From contig DISZ01000001.1 in NCBI GenBank assembly GCA_002422085.1, positions 124,001 to 188,000 on the forward strand: DNA of 64,000 nucleotides, in the 5' to 3' direction. This DNA comes from Rhodobacteraceae bacterium UBA6197. GTDB taxonomy: Bacteria; Pseudomonadota; Alphaproteobacteria; Rhodobacterales; Rhodobacteraceae. The notes under the pieces were generated by a model. It worked only from the letters and a program-made list of their open reading frames with translations. It did no database searches and had not been told where the DNA came from. This document shows, piece by piece, positions 47,626 to 58,637 of this stretch; positions within the stretch are counted from its first letter, which is position 1, and each line of letters begins with the position of its first letter. Made by a program: the position numbers and the translations under genes.

Positions 47626-48157
47626 CTGGACATCCTTGCGTTTCTGATCAGCTTCGATCTAGCCCCGAAGTATGCTGCGAACAGGTGAAATTGAATGCGG
47701 CAACTTGTGTTTTTTCTGACGCCGCGTGATTTTGCCCAACCCTCTCGACGAACGGAAGTGCCGCCCGATCTGGGTGATCCGCAGTTCGCGTCCTGACGTC
47801 GATTGGCGCCGTGTCGATGATATCGTGAAACTCCGGCCGGGTTTTCAGCCGCGCATGGCGCCCGGCTTCGCTTGTTCCTGGCTTGCCAAGCGCGGCTATC
47901 GTTCGCGAATACGCACGGCGCGCGCGCATGGCCGCTGTTCCGAGACGGGTGGCACAGACATCCGGCGCGACCGGATACCAGCCCTGCCAACCGTCGCGAT
48001 CCTGCCGGCCTGCGCGATGCCTCTTTCGCTGATGCTGGCAATCCTTGCAGCCTTGGAGATGGTCGCTCTGCAACGTGGCATTCTTGTCAAAACCCTATAC
48101 ATTGCGCAGTGATATGTCTGCCATGTTCAGTCGCAAGCAAACGAACGGGTCATCAGA
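47626..48157. other. 532-bp intergenic stretch
   Basis: Lies between the divergent phaC and ABC-exporter starts. It presumably holds both promoters. Open frames on both strands (for example 47726-48112) are Arg-rich, without ribosome-binding sites or known motifs, so no gene is called. Confidence 0.55.
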
Positions 48158-48865
48158 TTGCCGAAGAATGCCTTCACGATCCGCGGCCTGACCAAGGTCT
48201 ATGGCGAAGGTCGCTCGGCGGTCCACGCATTGCGTGGCGTCGATCTGGAGATCCCGGCGGGCGAAATCGTCGTGCTGCTCGGCCCTTCCGGCAGTGGCAA
48301 ATCGACGCTTTTGAACATCATCGGCGGGCTCGACCGGGGCAGCGAAGGGACCGTTCATTTTGGCGACCAGAACCTGACCGAGATGTCTGACGCCGCGTTG
48401 ACCCGTTATCGACGCGACCACATAGGATTCGTCTTTCAATTCTACAACCTGATGCCAAGCCTGACCGCACATGAGAATGTGGAACTCGTGACCGAGATCG
48501 CGCGTGCGCCGATGGACGCCGATGATGCGCTGGCGCTAGTCGGCCTCAAGGAACGCATCGATCACTTTCCGGCGCAAATGTCGGGCGGCGAGCAGCAGCG
48601 CGTTGCCATCGCCCGCGCCGTCGCCAAGCAGCCGGACGTTCTGTTCTGCGACGAGCCGACCGGGGCGCTGGACAGCAAGACCGGCCGCGCGGTGCTGAAC
48701 GTGCTGAAGGACGTGAACGAAAAGCTGGGCGCGACCGTTCTGATCGTCACCCATGCCGCCAGTCAGGCGGCGATGGCCGACCGCGTGATCCACTTTGCCG
48801 ATGGCAACGTGCGCGAGGTTATTGTGAACAACACGAAGCGCGCGCCCGAGGAGATCGAGTGGTGA
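48158..48865 (+). CDS. ABC transporter ATPase (LolD/MacB-type)
   Basis: A 235-aa ATPase of the LolD/MacB family that works with FtsX-type permeases. Walker A is [13 protein letters not shown] near residue 43, the signature is [15 protein letters not shown] near 144, and Walker B is [13 protein letters not shown] near 167. The start is a TTG at 48158, because no in-frame ATG gives the family N-terminus and the nearby ATG at 48168 is out of frame. Its stop overlaps the permease start by four bases. The likely substrate class for this kind of system is macrolides, peptides or lipids, but it cannot be deduced. Confidence 0.85.
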   Translation: MPKNAFTIRGLTKVYGEGRSAVHALRGVDLEIPAGEIVVLLGPSGSGKSTLLNIIGGLDRGSEGTVHFGDQNLTEMSDAALTRYRRDHIGFVFQFYNLMPSLTAHENVELVTEIARAPMDADDALALVGLKERIDHFPAQMSGGEQQRVAIARAVAKQPDVLFCDEPTGALDSKTGRAVLNVLKDVNEKLGATVLIVTHAASQAAMADRVIHFADGNVREVIVNNTKRAPEEIEW

Positions 48866-51225
48866 GCCCGCTTGACCGCAAGCTCTTGCGCGACCTCTGG
48901 CGCATGAAGGGCCAAGCCTTCGCGATCGGCATGGTGGTCGCCGTGGGCGTGATGATGCTGGTGATGATGTCGGGACTCGTCACCTCCTTGAACGAAACAC
49001 GCAACGCCTATTACGAACGCTATCGGCTGGCCAACATTTTCGCCCCCGTCGCCCGCGCGCCCGATCGCCTGCTTGCGCGGCTGGCCGCCATTGACGGTGT
49101 CGGTGCGGTCGAGGGCCGCGTGCAGGGCGGCGCCCTGATCGACCTTCCCGACACCAGTCTGCCGGTTCAGGCGCAGGCGGTATCGTTACCCGATCTGCAC
49201 GAACCACGCCTGAACGCGGTTTACCTGACCGCCGGGCGCCTGATCGACAGCAATCGCACCGACGAGATCTTGCTGCTCAAAAGCTTTGCCGAGGCGCACG
49301 GGCTCACGCCGGGAGACATGCTTTCGGCCACCATGAACGGCGCCCGACGGACATTCCGCATCGTCGGCCTCGCGCAAAGCCCCGAGTTTCTCTACACCAC
49401 CGCCCCCGGCGAATTGGTCCCCGACGACGCGCGTTTTGGCGTGATCTGGATGAGCAACGCGGCGCTCGCGGCGGCCTACGACATGGCGGGCGCGTTCAAC
49501 GAGGCGCTGCTGTCGCTGTCGCGGGGCGCAAACGAGGCGGCCGTGCTGGCGGCGGTAGACCGAATCCTCGCCCCCTATGGCGGGCTTGGCGCCTATCCGT
49601 TGGCGGATCAGAACTCGAACCGCTTCATCAGCGAAGAAATCAGCGGTCTGGAGGCTGCCGCGGTCGGCGTGCCACCGGTCTTTCTCGCGGTTGCGGCCTT
49701 TCTTCTTTACATTGTCATCAGTCGGATGGTGCAGTCCGAACGCGAAGAAATCGGGCTGATGAAGGCCTTTGGCTACACCAACGCCGAAGTTGGTGCCCAC
49801 TATTTCAAACTGGTGTTGGCAATTGCGCTTGGCGGTGCCCTTGCCGGATGCCTGTTCGGCATTGCAGCGGGACGGGCGCTTATTCAGGTCTATACCGCTT
49901 ATTTCAAGTTCCCGTTCCTCGTGTTTCAGCTTGAACCGTCATCGTTCATCACCGGCGCAACGGTCAGCGTGCTGGCGGCGTCGGCCGGCGGACTGTTCGT
50001 ATTGCGGCAGGTATTTGCGTTGACACCGGCCAACGCAATGCGGGCCGCCACCCCACCGGATTTCAGCCGCACCGGCAGAATTGGACAATCGATCAACCAT
50101 CTGCTCGATCAGCCCAGCCGCATGGTCCTGCGCCGCCTGACCCGTCAACCGGGCCGCATGGCTGGCGCCACCATCGGAATCGCCTGCGGCATGGGGCTGA
50201 GTGTCGCCATGATGACGATCTATGCCGGCTTCGACCGCACCATCGATCTGACCTTTTCCGTCATCGACCGCAGCGATGTCGCTGTCACCTTCACCAACCC
50301 GGTCTCTGACAAGACGATCTACGAACTGCGCCGCCTGCCCGGTGTCAGCTATGTCGAGCCGGTCCGCCTTGTTGCAACCGTGTTGAGAAACGGCCTCGAC
50401 AGCTATCGGGGTGCCATCAACGGACTAAGCAACGACGCCCGCCTCAACCGCGCCATCGACAGCGGCCTCGGCACGATCCAGATGCCCAAGGACGGGATCA
50501 TCCTCGCATCCGCACTGGCCGATATCTTGCATGTCTCGCCGGGCGACACGCTTACCGTCGAGGTGCGCGAAGGTCGTCAGCCGGTGCTGCAACTGCCGGT
50601 GGCGGGCATCGCCGAAAGCCTGCTGGGGTCGCCCGCCTATATGGAGCTTGACGCCCTGAACAGCGCCTTGCGGGAACCGAACCGCGTTTCGGGCGCCTAT
50701 CTGTCCATCGATACCGCCAAGGCCGAGACGATCTACCGCGCGCTTCAGGACATGCCAAGCGTGGCTGGCGTCAGTCTCAAATCCGACGCCCGAAAAGCCC
50801 TCGCCAAAATGATGGATCAGGGTGCCGGGGCGATACGCTATGTCATGGGTGCCATCGCTTTCGTCATCACCTTCGGCATCATCTATAATTCCGCCCGCAT
50901 CGCCTATGCCGATCGCGCGCGCGACCTGGCAAGCCTGCGCGTCATCGGCTTTACGACCGGAGAGGCGGGCTTCGTTCTGCTGGGGGAACTGGCCGTTATC
51001 ACACTGATCGCCGTGCCGATCGGGTCGGTGCTGGGCCATTACCTTTCCTTCAGCATTGCCGACGGGTTTTCCACCGACCTGTATCAGATACCTGTTGTCT
51101 TCAGCCCCGACAGCTATGGCCTTGCCGCGCTTTTCGTGCTGGCCGCGTCGATCACGTCCGGCTGGCTGGTGAAGCGCGACATTGATCGGGCCGACCTCGT
51201 GTCAGCCCTGAAAACGAGGGAATAG
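48862..51225 (+). CDS. ABC transporter permease with two FtsX domains (MacB-like)
   Basis: A 787-aa membrane protein. Two FtsX repeats are visible: membrane helices near residue 18 ([18 protein letters not shown]) and near 280-390 ([35 protein letters not shown]), then a second set beginning at about 435 and closing with [22 protein letters not shown] and [20 protein letters not shown]. Periplasmic domains separate them. This duplicated layout differs from single-repeat MacB and is seen in DevC/FtsX-type exporters. The start is GTG at 48862 (GTGA overlap); a GTG one codon earlier is equally possible. Confidence 0.87.
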   Translation: MSPLDRKLLRDLWRMKGQAFAIGMVVAVGVMMLVMMSGLVTSLNETRNAYYERYRLANIFAPVARAPDRLLARLAAIDGVGAVEGRVQGGALIDLPDTSLPVQAQAVSLPDLHEPRLNAVYLTAGRLIDSNRTDEILLLKSFAEAHGLTPGDMLSATMNGARRTFRIVGLAQSPEFLYTTAPGELVPDDARFGVIWMSNAALAAAYDMAGAFNEALLSLSRGANEAAVLAAVDRILAPYGGLGAYPLADQNSNRFISEEISGLEAAAVGVPPVFLAVAAFLLYIVISRMVQSEREEIGLMKAFGYTNAEVGAHYFKLVLAIALGGALAGCLFGIAAGRALIQVYTAYFKFPFLVFQLEPSSFITGATVSVLAASAGGLFVLRQVFALTPANAMRAATPPDFSRTGRIGQSINHLLDQPSRMVLRRLTRQPGRMAGATIGIACGMGLSVAMMTIYAGFDRTIDLTFSVIDRSDVAVTFTNPVSDKTIYELRRLPGVSYVEPVRLVATVLRNGLDSYRGAINGLSNDARLNRAIDSGLGTIQMPKDGIILASALADILHVSPGDTLTVEVREGRQPVLQLPVAGIAESLLGSPAYMELDALNSALREPNRVSGAYLSIDTAKAETIYRALQDMPSVAGVSLKSDARKALAKMMDQGAGAIRYVMGAIAFVITFGIIYNSARIAYADRARDLASLRVIGFTTGEAGFVLLGELAVITLIAVPIGSVLGHYLSFSIADGFSTDLYQIPVVFSPDSYGLAALFVLAASITSGWLVKRDIDRADLVSALKTRE

Positions 51226-51231
51226 CCGGTC

Positions 51232-52467
51232 ATGGCGAAAAAGAAGAAACGATCCCAGCTTTATCTTACGGTCGGTGCCGCCATCTTCGTTGTCGCAGGT
51301 CTGGCCGCCGCTTTCTGGCCACGCCCGACGATGGTGGACATGGGCAAGGTCACCCGCGGAGAACTGATCGTGACCATCGACGAGGAAGGCCGCACCCGGG
51401 TCCGCGACGCCTATGTCGTCTCGACCCCTATCGCCGGCCGCTTGCAACGTGTCGAGGTGGAACCGGGCGACCCGGTCGAGCGCGGCAAGACCGTCGTCGC
51501 CCACATGTTGCCAACCAACCCCGCCGCCCTTGATGTGCGCACCCGCGAACAGGCGCTTGCCGCCGTCACCGCCGCCGAGGCGGCCCTGCGTGTCGCCCGT
51601 GCCGATCTGAACGCCGCTCTTGCCAATCGCGACGGTGCGGACAGCGAACTGGCGCGCGCGCGCCAGCTTGCCGAACGCGGTGTCACCAGTGGTGCGGCGC
51701 TGGACCGTGCGCAGCAGGCCGCGCGTGTGGCCGCCGCCAATGTCGACACTGCCGATGCCGCGATCGCCATGCGACAGGCAGAGGTTGCAAATGCGCGCGC
51801 CCAGCTTATCGGGTTCGACGACAAGGGGCTGGCCGCCGCCGTCGAAGCCGCCGGCTTGCACCAGATTCCGCTCTATGCGCCCGCCAATGGCCGCATCTTG
51901 CGGATCATGCAACAAAGCGAGACGACCCTGCCCGCCGGCACCCCGATCATGGAAATCGGCAATGTCGGCAACGATCTCGAAGTCATCGTCGAGCTTTTAT
52001 CCACCGATGCCGTTCAGGTCTCGGCCGGCGACCGCGCGATCATTGACGACTGGGGGCGCCCGAATACGCTCATGGGCAAGGTCGAACGGGTCGATCCTTT
52101 CGGCATTTCCAAGTTCTCGGCACTTGGCGTCGAGGAACAGCGCGTGACGGCCGTGATCCGCTTTACCGGCCCCCCCGAGGCACACCAAGGCCTCGGGCAC
52201 GGTTTCCGGGTCGAAACGCGGATCGTCGTCTGGGAAGATCCTGACACGCTGATCGTGCCATCCAGCGCGCTTTTTCGCAGTGGTGGCGACTGGGCCGTAT
52301 TCCGCGTTGAAGGCGGCACCGCGCGCTTGTTGACGATCACGCTTGGGCGCAACAACGGCACCGAGGCGCAGGTTCTGGACGGGCTTGTCGAAGGCGACCA
52401 GGTGGTCCTGTTTCCCTCGTCCGGGTTGACCGACGGGATGCACGTCGCGCAACGCAAGGTCGAGTAG
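51232..52467 (+). CDS. RND/ABC-type periplasmic adaptor (HlyD/MacA-like)
   Basis: A 411-aa membrane-fusion protein: anchor helix at residues 10-26 ([17 protein letters not shown]), lipoyl half with [21 protein letters not shown], a long Ala/Arg-rich coiled-coil hairpin, and a second lipoyl half ([16 protein letters not shown]). The beta-barrel and C-terminal membrane-proximal domains follow, with [15 protein letters not shown]. It starts six bases after the permease gene, so the three genes form one exporter operon. No outer-membrane channel gene is present. The name MacA would be plausible, but its family members vary too much to assign a substrate. Confidence 0.87.
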   Translation: MAKKKKRSQLYLTVGAAIFVVAGLAAAFWPRPTMVDMGKVTRGELIVTIDEEGRTRVRDAYVVSTPIAGRLQRVEVEPGDPVERGKTVVAHMLPTNPAALDVRTREQALAAVTAAEAALRVARADLNAALANRDGADSELARARQLAERGVTSGAALDRAQQAARVAAANVDTADAAIAMRQAEVANARAQLIGFDDKGLAAAVEAAGLHQIPLYAPANGRILRIMQQSETTLPAGTPIMEIGNVGNDLEVIVELLSTDAVQVSAGDRAIIDDWGRPNTLMGKVERVDPFGISKFSALGVEEQRVTAVIRFTGPPEAHQGLGHGFRVETRIVVWEDPDTLIVPSSALFRSGGDWAVFRVEGGTARLLTITLGRNNGTEAQVLDGLVEGDQVVLFPSSGLTDGMHVAQRKVE

Positions 52468-52739
52468 TTCAGGAAAATCACTTCTGCCCGATTTCCCCCC
52501 AGAGGTCTGATTATTTCCGGAAATGGCGCAATTTGCGCATGGGGTCGCAGATCAGTTTCAGTATCCCGCCTTCACTGCCTGCGATACGGGAGGCGGTCCG
52601 GCGCGTTTGCGCACCGCTGCGTGGCGTAAAAGGATTGGCGGTTGGGAACCGCGCAAAGGGTGAGGCTGCCCGATCAGGGGGCCGGGCCGGCCTTGCGCAG
52701 TTCCTGGCAATCACTAAGCTGCCATTCACCGGAGGCGCC

Positions 52740-53879
52740 ATGGATACTGTTGATTGCATCGTCGTCGGGGCGGGCGTTGTCGGCCTAGCCTGCGCGCGCA
52801 AACTGGCCTTGTGCGGCCTTGAGACGATCATCCTCGAGCGCGCCGATGCCTATGGCACCGAAACCAGCTCTCGCAATTCCGAGGTCATTCACGCCGGGAT
52901 CTACTACCCGCAGGGCAGCCTGAAGGCGCGGCTTTGCGTTGCCGGGCGATCGCAGCTTTACGATTATGCCGCACGCAAGGGCGTTGCGCACCGGCGCTGC
53001 GGCAAGCTGATCGTCGCGACCAGTGCCGATCAGGACGCCCGCCTGAAAACCATCGCTGAAAAGGCCGCCGCCTGCGGTGTGACCGATCTTGCGCTGCTGG
53101 ACGGGGCCGAGGCGCGGCGGCTGGAACCGGCCTTGGCCTGCACCTCGGCGTTGCTTTCGCCGTCAACCGGGATCATCGACAGCCACGGCTTGATGCGGGC
53201 CTTTCTGGGCGATGCCGAGTCGGCGGGCGCGATGCTGAGCCTCAATAACGAGATGGTGGCAGGCCAGATTGACGGCGGGCAGTTCGTGTTGCGCACCCGC
53301 GACACGAAAACCGGTGCGGAATTCTCGTTGGCGGCACGGCATCTGGTGAACGCGGCCGGGCTTTGGGCCGGCGGCGTCGCCGGCGCGCTGGCCGGTCTGC
53401 ACCCCCGCCATGTGCCGCAAACGCGCTATGCCCGCGGCAGCTATTTCGCGGTGCCCGGACGTGCGGCGTTTTCGCGGCTGATCTATCCGGTGCCCGAACC
53501 GGGCGGGCTGGGCGTGCATCTGACACTGGATCTGGGCGGCAACATGCGTTTTGGCCCCGATGTCGAATGGATCGAGTCGATCGACTACCGCACCTCGGCC
53601 GCACGGCGCGACCATTTCCAGACCGAGATCCGCAAATACTGGCCCGCCCTGCCGGATGCCGCGCTGGAACCGACCTATTGCGGGATCCGGCCCAAGCTGT
53701 CCGGCCCGGATGAACCGGCGGCGGATTTCGTGCTTGATGGGCCGGCGGAACACGGCATCAAGGGGTTGGTCAACCTGTTCGGCATCGAAAGCCCCGGGTT
53801 GACGGCCTCGCTGGCGCTTGCCGAGGTGGTGGCACAAAAACTGAACCCCGATCTGCGCGAGAGAGGCGCGCGCGCCTAA
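52740..53879 (+). CDS. FAD-dependent oxidoreductase, L-2-hydroxyglutarate dehydrogenase-like
   Basis: A 379-aa DAO-fold flavoenzyme. The N-terminal FAD loop is [16 protein letters not shown] near residues 8-23. The segment [16 protein letters not shown] near 43-58 is a hallmark of the L-2-hydroxyglutarate oxidase (LhgO) family, and the C-terminal [13 protein letters not shown] closes the FAD site. It would oxidise L-2-hydroxyglutarate or a related hydroxyacid to 2-oxoglutarate, passing electrons to quinone. The ATG at 52740 follows GGAGGCGCC. Its stop overlaps the stop of the convergent TRAP permease, so it does not share that operon. Confidence 0.85.
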   Translation: MDTVDCIVVGAGVVGLACARKLALCGLETIILERADAYGTETSSRNSEVIHAGIYYPQGSLKARLCVAGRSQLYDYAARKGVAHRRCGKLIVATSADQDARLKTIAEKAAACGVTDLALLDGAEARRLEPALACTSALLSPSTGIIDSHGLMRAFLGDAESAGAMLSLNNEMVAGQIDGGQFVLRTRDTKTGAEFSLAARHLVNAAGLWAGGVAGALAGLHPRHVPQTRYARGSYFAVPGRAAFSRLIYPVPEPGGLGVHLTLDLGGNMRFGPDVEWIESIDYRTSAARRDHFQTEIRKYWPALPDAALEPTYCGIRPKLSGPDEPAADFVLDGPAEHGIKGLVNLFGIESPGLTASLALAEVVAQKLNPDLRERGARA

Positions 53880-55963
53880 CGCGCCGCCCGCTGAACCGGC
53901 CAAACCCCCATCATCTGGCGCAGCATGATCGGCAGGATCAGCGCGATGCCCAAGGCCGTTGCCACCAGATCCGGTGCCACCAGCAACAGCGCAGCCAGAA
54001 CCAGCACCAGCCGCTCGATCGCGTGCAGCGGCGCAAACAGCCAGTTCGACACCGCCGAGGCCAAGGCCCAGATCCCCAGAACCGCGCCCCCTGCGGCAAG
54101 GAAGAACGCCCCCCAGGTGAACCCGTCCGTGACCAGCAACAGCGATGGCGAGAACGCAAAGACAAATGGCACCAAAGCCTTGCCCATTCCCAGCCGGAAC
54201 GCCGTATTGCCGGCCTTGAAAGCATTGGCCCCGGCAATACCCGCCGCAGCATAGGCCGCCATCGCCACAGGGGGCGTGATGTCGGCCAGCACCCCATAGT
54301 AGAACACGAAGAAATGCGCGACCAAGGGCTGCACGCCCAACAGCCCCAGAATCGGCGCGGCCACCGCCACCATGATGATGTAATTGGCCGTCGTCGGAAT
54401 GCCGCAGCCCATCAGGATGCACACCACCGCCGTCAGCAGCAGCGTGAACAAAAGCGTCAGCGAGTCGACGCCGATCACCTCGAACGGCAGCACCGACAGC
54501 CACCCCGAGACCGATCCGGCCCAATCCGCCGCAACGCCCGTCACCATATAGGCGATCTTGAAGCCGACGCCGGTCAGCGTGACCACACCGATCACCACCC
54601 CCACCAGCGCCGCCGCCGCCGTTACCGACAACGACTGTTTGGCACCCAGCACGAAACCGTCCAGAATGTCCTGCGCCGCACCGCGCAGCCCATGTTCCAG
54701 CCCCAACCCGCGCAGTTTTTGAACCAACAGCACCGCAATACAGGCGCTGATCGCCCAGAAGGCGGCGGCAAAGGGCGTGCGCCCGCTCAGCAGCACCACC
54801 ACCAGCAGGATCAGCGGCACCGTTGACAGCCAACCCGCCTTGAGCACGCGCCAGGCGTTGGGCAGCTCGGCCCGGCTCAGGCCACGCAGTCCCAGACGGC
54901 GGGCCTCAAGATGAACCTGCACCAGTACGCCAAAGAAATGCATGAAGGCCGGCACCAGCGCTGCCGTCAGGATCGTCGTCAGCGGCACGCCCAGATATTC
55001 GATCATCAGGAAGGCCACCGCCCCCATCACCGGCGGCGTGATCTGACCGCCGGTAGAGGCCGCGGCCTCTACCGCTGCCGCAAAGTGACGCGGATAGCCG
55101 ATACGGATCATCGCCGGGATGGTCAGCGCCCCGGTCGTCACCGTATTGGCGATCGACGACCCCGAAATCGACCCCAGCATCGCCGAAGACAGCACCGCGA
55201 CCTTGGCAGGCCCGCCCGCGTAGCGCCCTGCCAATGCCGAGGCGAGGTCGATGAACAATTGGCCCAGTCCGATCTTTGTAGCCATCACCCCAAACAGCAC
55301 GAAATGGAACACATAGGTCGCAATCACCCCCAGCGCCGTGCCATAGATCCCTTGCGAGGTCAGATAGAGGTGGTTGACGATGTTCGACCAACTTGCCCCC
55401 GGATGCACCAGTATCCCCGGCATCGAGCGCCCGTAATAGGCATAGGCCATGAACAGGATCGCGATCACCGGCAAGGGCCAACCCATCGAGCGGCGCGTGG
55501 CCTCGAGCAGCACCACGATCATGATCGTGCCCATGACGACGTCGATCGGCAGCGGGTTGCCGACGCGAAACGCGAGCTGGTCATAGATCCACGGCACATA
55601 CATCGCCGCCACCGCGCCCGCGATCGCCAGCACCCAATCCGCCAGCGGCAAGCCCAAAGGCGCCAGAACCCCGCTGCGTGCGGGACGGCTGGGAAATGCC
55701 GCGAAACTGAGAAACACCAGAAACAGCGTCACCGCCAGATGCGCGCCGCGATGCGTGGTGGCGCGCGGAATACCATAGCCGGCAGTATAGTAGTGATAGC
55801 ACGACAGCAAAAACATGATCGCCGCCGACAGCACCGCAAGCGACCGTCCAAGGCTGCGAAAGCGCATCTCGGGGTCGAATTGCTCTTCCAGTTCCGCCAG
55901 TTCCGCTGCGGTCAAGGAACGCGGCTCATCCGCCGGCTCGGTCACTTGGTGCTGGTCGCTCAT
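53876..55963 (-). CDS. TRAP transporter fused permease (4TM/12TM, TAXI type)
   Basis: A 695-aa membrane protein in which the small DctQ-like and large DctM-like subunits are fused. The N-terminal part (about residues 40-190) has four helices, and the long C-terminal part has about 12, including [22 protein letters not shown] near residue 265 and the [20 protein letters not shown] and [16 protein letters not shown] motifs typical of TAXI-associated fusions. Transport is driven by an ion gradient with a periplasmic binding protein, whose gene lies 74 bases upstream. The substrate is not evident. Confidence 0.9.
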   Translation of the reverse strand: MSDQHQVTEPADEPRSLTAAELAELEEQFDPEMRFRSLGRSLAVLSAAIMFLLSCYHYYTAGYGIPRATTHRGAHLAVTLFLVFLSFAAFPSRPARSGVLAPLGLPLADWVLAIAGAVAAMYVPWIYDQLAFRVGNPLPIDVVMGTIMIVVLLEATRRSMGWPLPVIAILFMAYAYYGRSMPGILVHPGASWSNIVNHLYLTSQGIYGTALGVIATYVFHFVLFGVMATKIGLGQLFIDLASALAGRYAGGPAKVAVLSSAMLGSISGSSIANTVTTGALTIPAMIRIGYPRHFAAAVEAAASTGGQITPPVMGAVAFLMIEYLGVPLTTILTAALVPAFMHFFGVLVQVHLEARRLGLRGLSRAELPNAWRVLKAGWLSTVPLILLVVVLLSGRTPFAAAFWAISACIAVLLVQKLRGLGLEHGLRGAAQDILDGFVLGAKQSLSVTAAAALVGVVIGVVTLTGVGFKIAYMVTGVAADWAGSVSGWLSVLPFEVIGVDSLTLLFTLLLTAVVCILMGCGIPTTANYIIMVAVAAPILGLLGVQPLVAHFFVFYYGVLADITPPVAMAAYAAAGIAGANAFKAGNTAFRLGMGKALVPFVFAFSPSLLLVTDGFTWGAFFLAAGGAVLGIWALASAVSNWLFAPLHAIERLVLVLAALLLVAPDLVATALGIALILPIMLRQMMGVWPVQRAAR

Positions 55964-56037
55964 CGTGTCACCCCTGAAAAAGAGAGCGCAGGGCCACCGG
56001 TTCGGCCGCCCTGCGCATCCATATCGCTTTGGCGCCG

Positions 56038-57045
56038 TTATTTCAGAAGACCGGCTTCCTTGTAAAACCGCTCGGCACCCGGATGCAGCGGAATCCCGAC
56101 GCCGGCAAGCGCGGTTTCGGCCCGGATCTGCTTGCCCTTGGCATGGCCCGCGTCAAACTGCTTGCGGGTGTTTTCGTTCCACAACGCCTTGGTGATGCCG
56201 TAGATCAGCTCTTCCGGCTGGTCGGCACTGGTCACCCACTGCGCCCCGACCGACAGGGTCGGTGTATCGGCAGCGACACCCTCGTAAGTGCCACCAGGCA
56301 CCGTGTCATTGGCAAAGAACGGGTATTTCGCGCAGGTGTCGCCCGCGTCGGCGCAGCTGATCGGCACCAGCGTGATTGCGTGCTGGCTGGCCAGTTCGGC
56401 AATCGCACCCGCCGGGTAGCCGCCCACAAAGAAGAACGCATCCATCGCGCCATCGCGCATCCGGTCGGCGGCCTGATCGGGTTTGAGGAACTCGGCCTGA
56501 ATGTCGCCTTCGCTGAGGCCATAGCCCTCGAGGATGATCCGCGCATCAACCAGCGTGCCCGAGCCCGGCTCATCCATCGAGACCTTCTTGCCCTTCAGAT
56601 CGCCAACGCTGGCGATGCCCGCATCGGCACGCGCGACCAGATGGATGCTTTCGGGGTAAAGATTGGCAATCGCGCGCAGCTTGTCGACCGCGGGTTTGCC
56701 TTCCCAGATGCCAGTGCCGCTATAGGCCCAGCTTGCCACGTCGGATTGCGCAAAACCCGATTCCAGCGTGCCGCCGGCAATCGCGTTCACATTGGCGACC
56801 GAGCCATTCGCCGCCAGCGCCGATGCCACCAGACCCGGCACGCCGCACGATCCGCCCTTGTCGCATTCACGCGACCCCGGCGGGTTCGAGATCGCGTTGG
56901 CGATCAGCCCGCCGATCGGGTAATAGGTGCCCGCCGTGCCGCCCGTGCCGATCCGGAAAAAGGTCATGTCCTGTGCCATCGCGGCGCCCGTCGTCAGGCC
57001 CAGGGCCATCGCAAGGCCCAAGATGGGTTTGAAGCGTTTCGTCAT
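56038..57045 (-). CDS. TAXI-family TRAP transporter solute-binding protein
   Basis: A 335-aa periplasmic binding protein. A signal peptide covers residues 1-25 (MTKRFKPILGLAMALGLTTGAAMAQ). The mature protein begins with the TAXI signature FFRIGTGGTAGTYYPIGG near residues 29-46 and has the later GFAQSDVASWAYSGTG. Four Cys occur in two places (ECDKGGSCG and SCADAGDTC), which may make periplasmic disulfides; the CAKYPFFAND end is unusual. It precedes the fused permease and presumably gives it ligand specificity, for example a dicarboxylate or glutamate, but that is not proven. GGGAGAAGG precedes the ATG. Confidence 0.9.
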   Translation of the reverse strand: MTKRFKPILGLAMALGLTTGAAMAQDMTFFRIGTGGTAGTYYPIGGLIANAISNPPGSRECDKGGSCGVPGLVASALAANGSVANVNAIAGGTLESGFAQSDVASWAYSGTGIWEGKPAVDKLRAIANLYPESIHLVARADAGIASVGDLKGKKVSMDEPGSGTLVDARIILEGYGLSEGDIQAEFLKPDQAADRMRDGAMDAFFFVGGYPAGAIAELASQHAITLVPISCADAGDTCAKYPFFANDTVPGGTYEGVAADTPTLSVGAQWVTSADQPEELIYGITKALWNENTRKQFDAGHAKGKQIRAETALAGVGIPLHPGAERFYKEAGLLK

Positions 57046-57151
57046 CGTCCTTCTCCCGTCGTGTAATTGATTGATGTCACTTTGACGGGCAACTTTAAGG
57101 TCAGCCCTTGGCAAGGCGCAACCCGATTTCGCGCGGCGTTGTGCCGCGCAG

Positions 57152-58531
57152 TCAGCCTGCCGCGAACCGCGCCAAGACCGCCCGGACCCCGGCGACCCCT
57201 TCGGCAACCCGCGCCGCATCGCCCTTGGCCTCGACATTCAGCCGCACCACCGGTTCGGTATTCGAGGCTCGCAGATTGAAGCGCCAATCGGCAAAGGTCA
57301 GGCTCATGCCATCCATGTCCTCGACCGTCAGCGCCTCGGGCGCATAGGCTGCGCGCACCGCAGCCATCGCCGCCGTCGGGTCCGAAAGCCGAAAGTTGAT
57401 CTCGCCCGACGAGGGAAAGCGCGCCCGCCTCTCGGCCACCAGATCGGCAAGGCTTGCGCCGGTACGGCCCATCAACTCGGCCACCAGAAGCCATGGGATC
57501 ATGCCGCTGTCGCAATAGGCAAAATCGCGGAAATAGTGGTGCGCCGACATTTCTCCGCCGTAGATCGCGCCGGTTTCGCGCATTTTCTGTTTGATGAAGA
57601 CATGTCCCGTGGCCGACAGGACCGCCCGCCCGCCCCCGCGCGCCACGACATCAAGCGTGTTCAGCACCACCCGCGGGTCATGGACGATCTGTTCGCCGGG
57701 GTGCTTTTCCAAGAACGCCGCCGCGAGCAGCCCCAGGATATATTCGCCATCGACGAAACGGCCCGCAGCGTCAAAGAAAAAGCAGCGGTCGAAATCACCA
57801 TCCCAGGCCACGCCCATATCCGCGCCATGGGCGCGCACCGCATCTGCCGTGATCGGCTGGTTTTCGGGCAAGAGCGGGTTCGGAATACCGTTCGGGAAGG
57901 TTCCATCGGGGTCATGATGCATCCGCACAAAGCGCAAGGGCGCGCCGCGCGCCTGAAGTGCGGCTGCCACCGCATCAAAAGCGGGGCCTGCCACACCATT
58001 GCCGGCATTGACCAGAATGGTTAGCGGCCGCAGCGCCTCGGTCTCGACAAAGGACACCACGGTTTGCACATAGGCCGCGCGCACCGCGCTCGCGTCGCGA
58101 CGCACGCCGCCCGATACGGGCGCGGAAAAATCGCCGCTTTCGGCCAGTTTGCGCATCACGCCCAACGTCTTTTCGGGGTCGATCGGGGTGGCATTGGCCC
58201 CGACCAGCTTCATTCCGTTGTAATCGATCGGATTGTGCGAGGCCGTGACCTCGATCCCGCCATCCGCTGCCAGATGGTGCGTGGCATGATACATCTCTTC
58301 GGTGCCGGCCAGACCAATATCAAGCACTTCCACGCCGCTGGCCAAAAGCCCCTCGATCAGCGCTTCGGCCAACGGGGTCGAGCTTTCCCGGCAATCGCGC
58401 CCGACAACCACCCGACGCGCCGAAAGCACCTGACAAAAGGCCCGCCCGATACGCGTGGCAATGGCGGGATCGAGATCCACACCAACGCGGCCCCGAATGT
58501 CATAGGCCTTGAAACATGACAGGTTCTGCAT
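57152..58531 (-). CDS. manB: phosphomannomutase/phosphoglucomutase
   Basis: Alpha-D-phosphohexomutase of 459 aa. The phosphoserine is Ser 98 in TASHNP, the metal loop is DGDFDRC near residue 239, and the sugar-binding GEMSAHHYFRD is near 325. The closing phosphate-binding RASNTEP is also present. It interconverts mannose 6-phosphate and mannose 1-phosphate, and perhaps the glucose isomers. With the following upstream gene (manC) it supplies GDP-mannose for polysaccharide or glycoconjugates. It lies 106 bases after manC. Bifunctionality is typical of the AlgC branch, but the substrate split is inferred. Confidence 0.9.
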   Translation of the reverse strand: MQNLSCFKAYDIRGRVGVDLDPAIATRIGRAFCQVLSARRVVVGRDCRESSTPLAEALIEGLLASGVEVLDIGLAGTEEMYHATHHLAADGGIEVTASHNPIDYNGMKLVGANATPIDPEKTLGVMRKLAESGDFSAPVSGGVRRDASAVRAAYVQTVVSFVETEALRPLTILVNAGNGVAGPAFDAVAAALQARGAPLRFVRMHHDPDGTFPNGIPNPLLPENQPITADAVRAHGADMGVAWDGDFDRCFFFDAAGRFVDGEYILGLLAAAFLEKHPGEQIVHDPRVVLNTLDVVARGGGRAVLSATGHVFIKQKMRETGAIYGGEMSAHHYFRDFAYCDSGMIPWLLVAELMGRTGASLADLVAERRARFPSSGEINFRLSDPTAAMAAVRAAYAPEALTVEDMDGMSLTFADWRFNLRASNTEPVVRLNVEAKGDAARVAEGVAGVRAVLARFAAG

Positions 58532-58637
58532 GGCGTCCCGCCCCCGATCTTACCGCAACGAAACCGGTTTCTCCGGCCCGGATTGCAGCCACCATAGCCT
58601 CGGCCCAAAGCCATGGCCAGCACCTTGGCTGCCGCAC

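Noticed and set aside
47726..48112. Short plus-strand frame between phaC and the exporter
   Set aside because: No ribosome-binding site, no conserved motif, and it falls in the expected promoter region.
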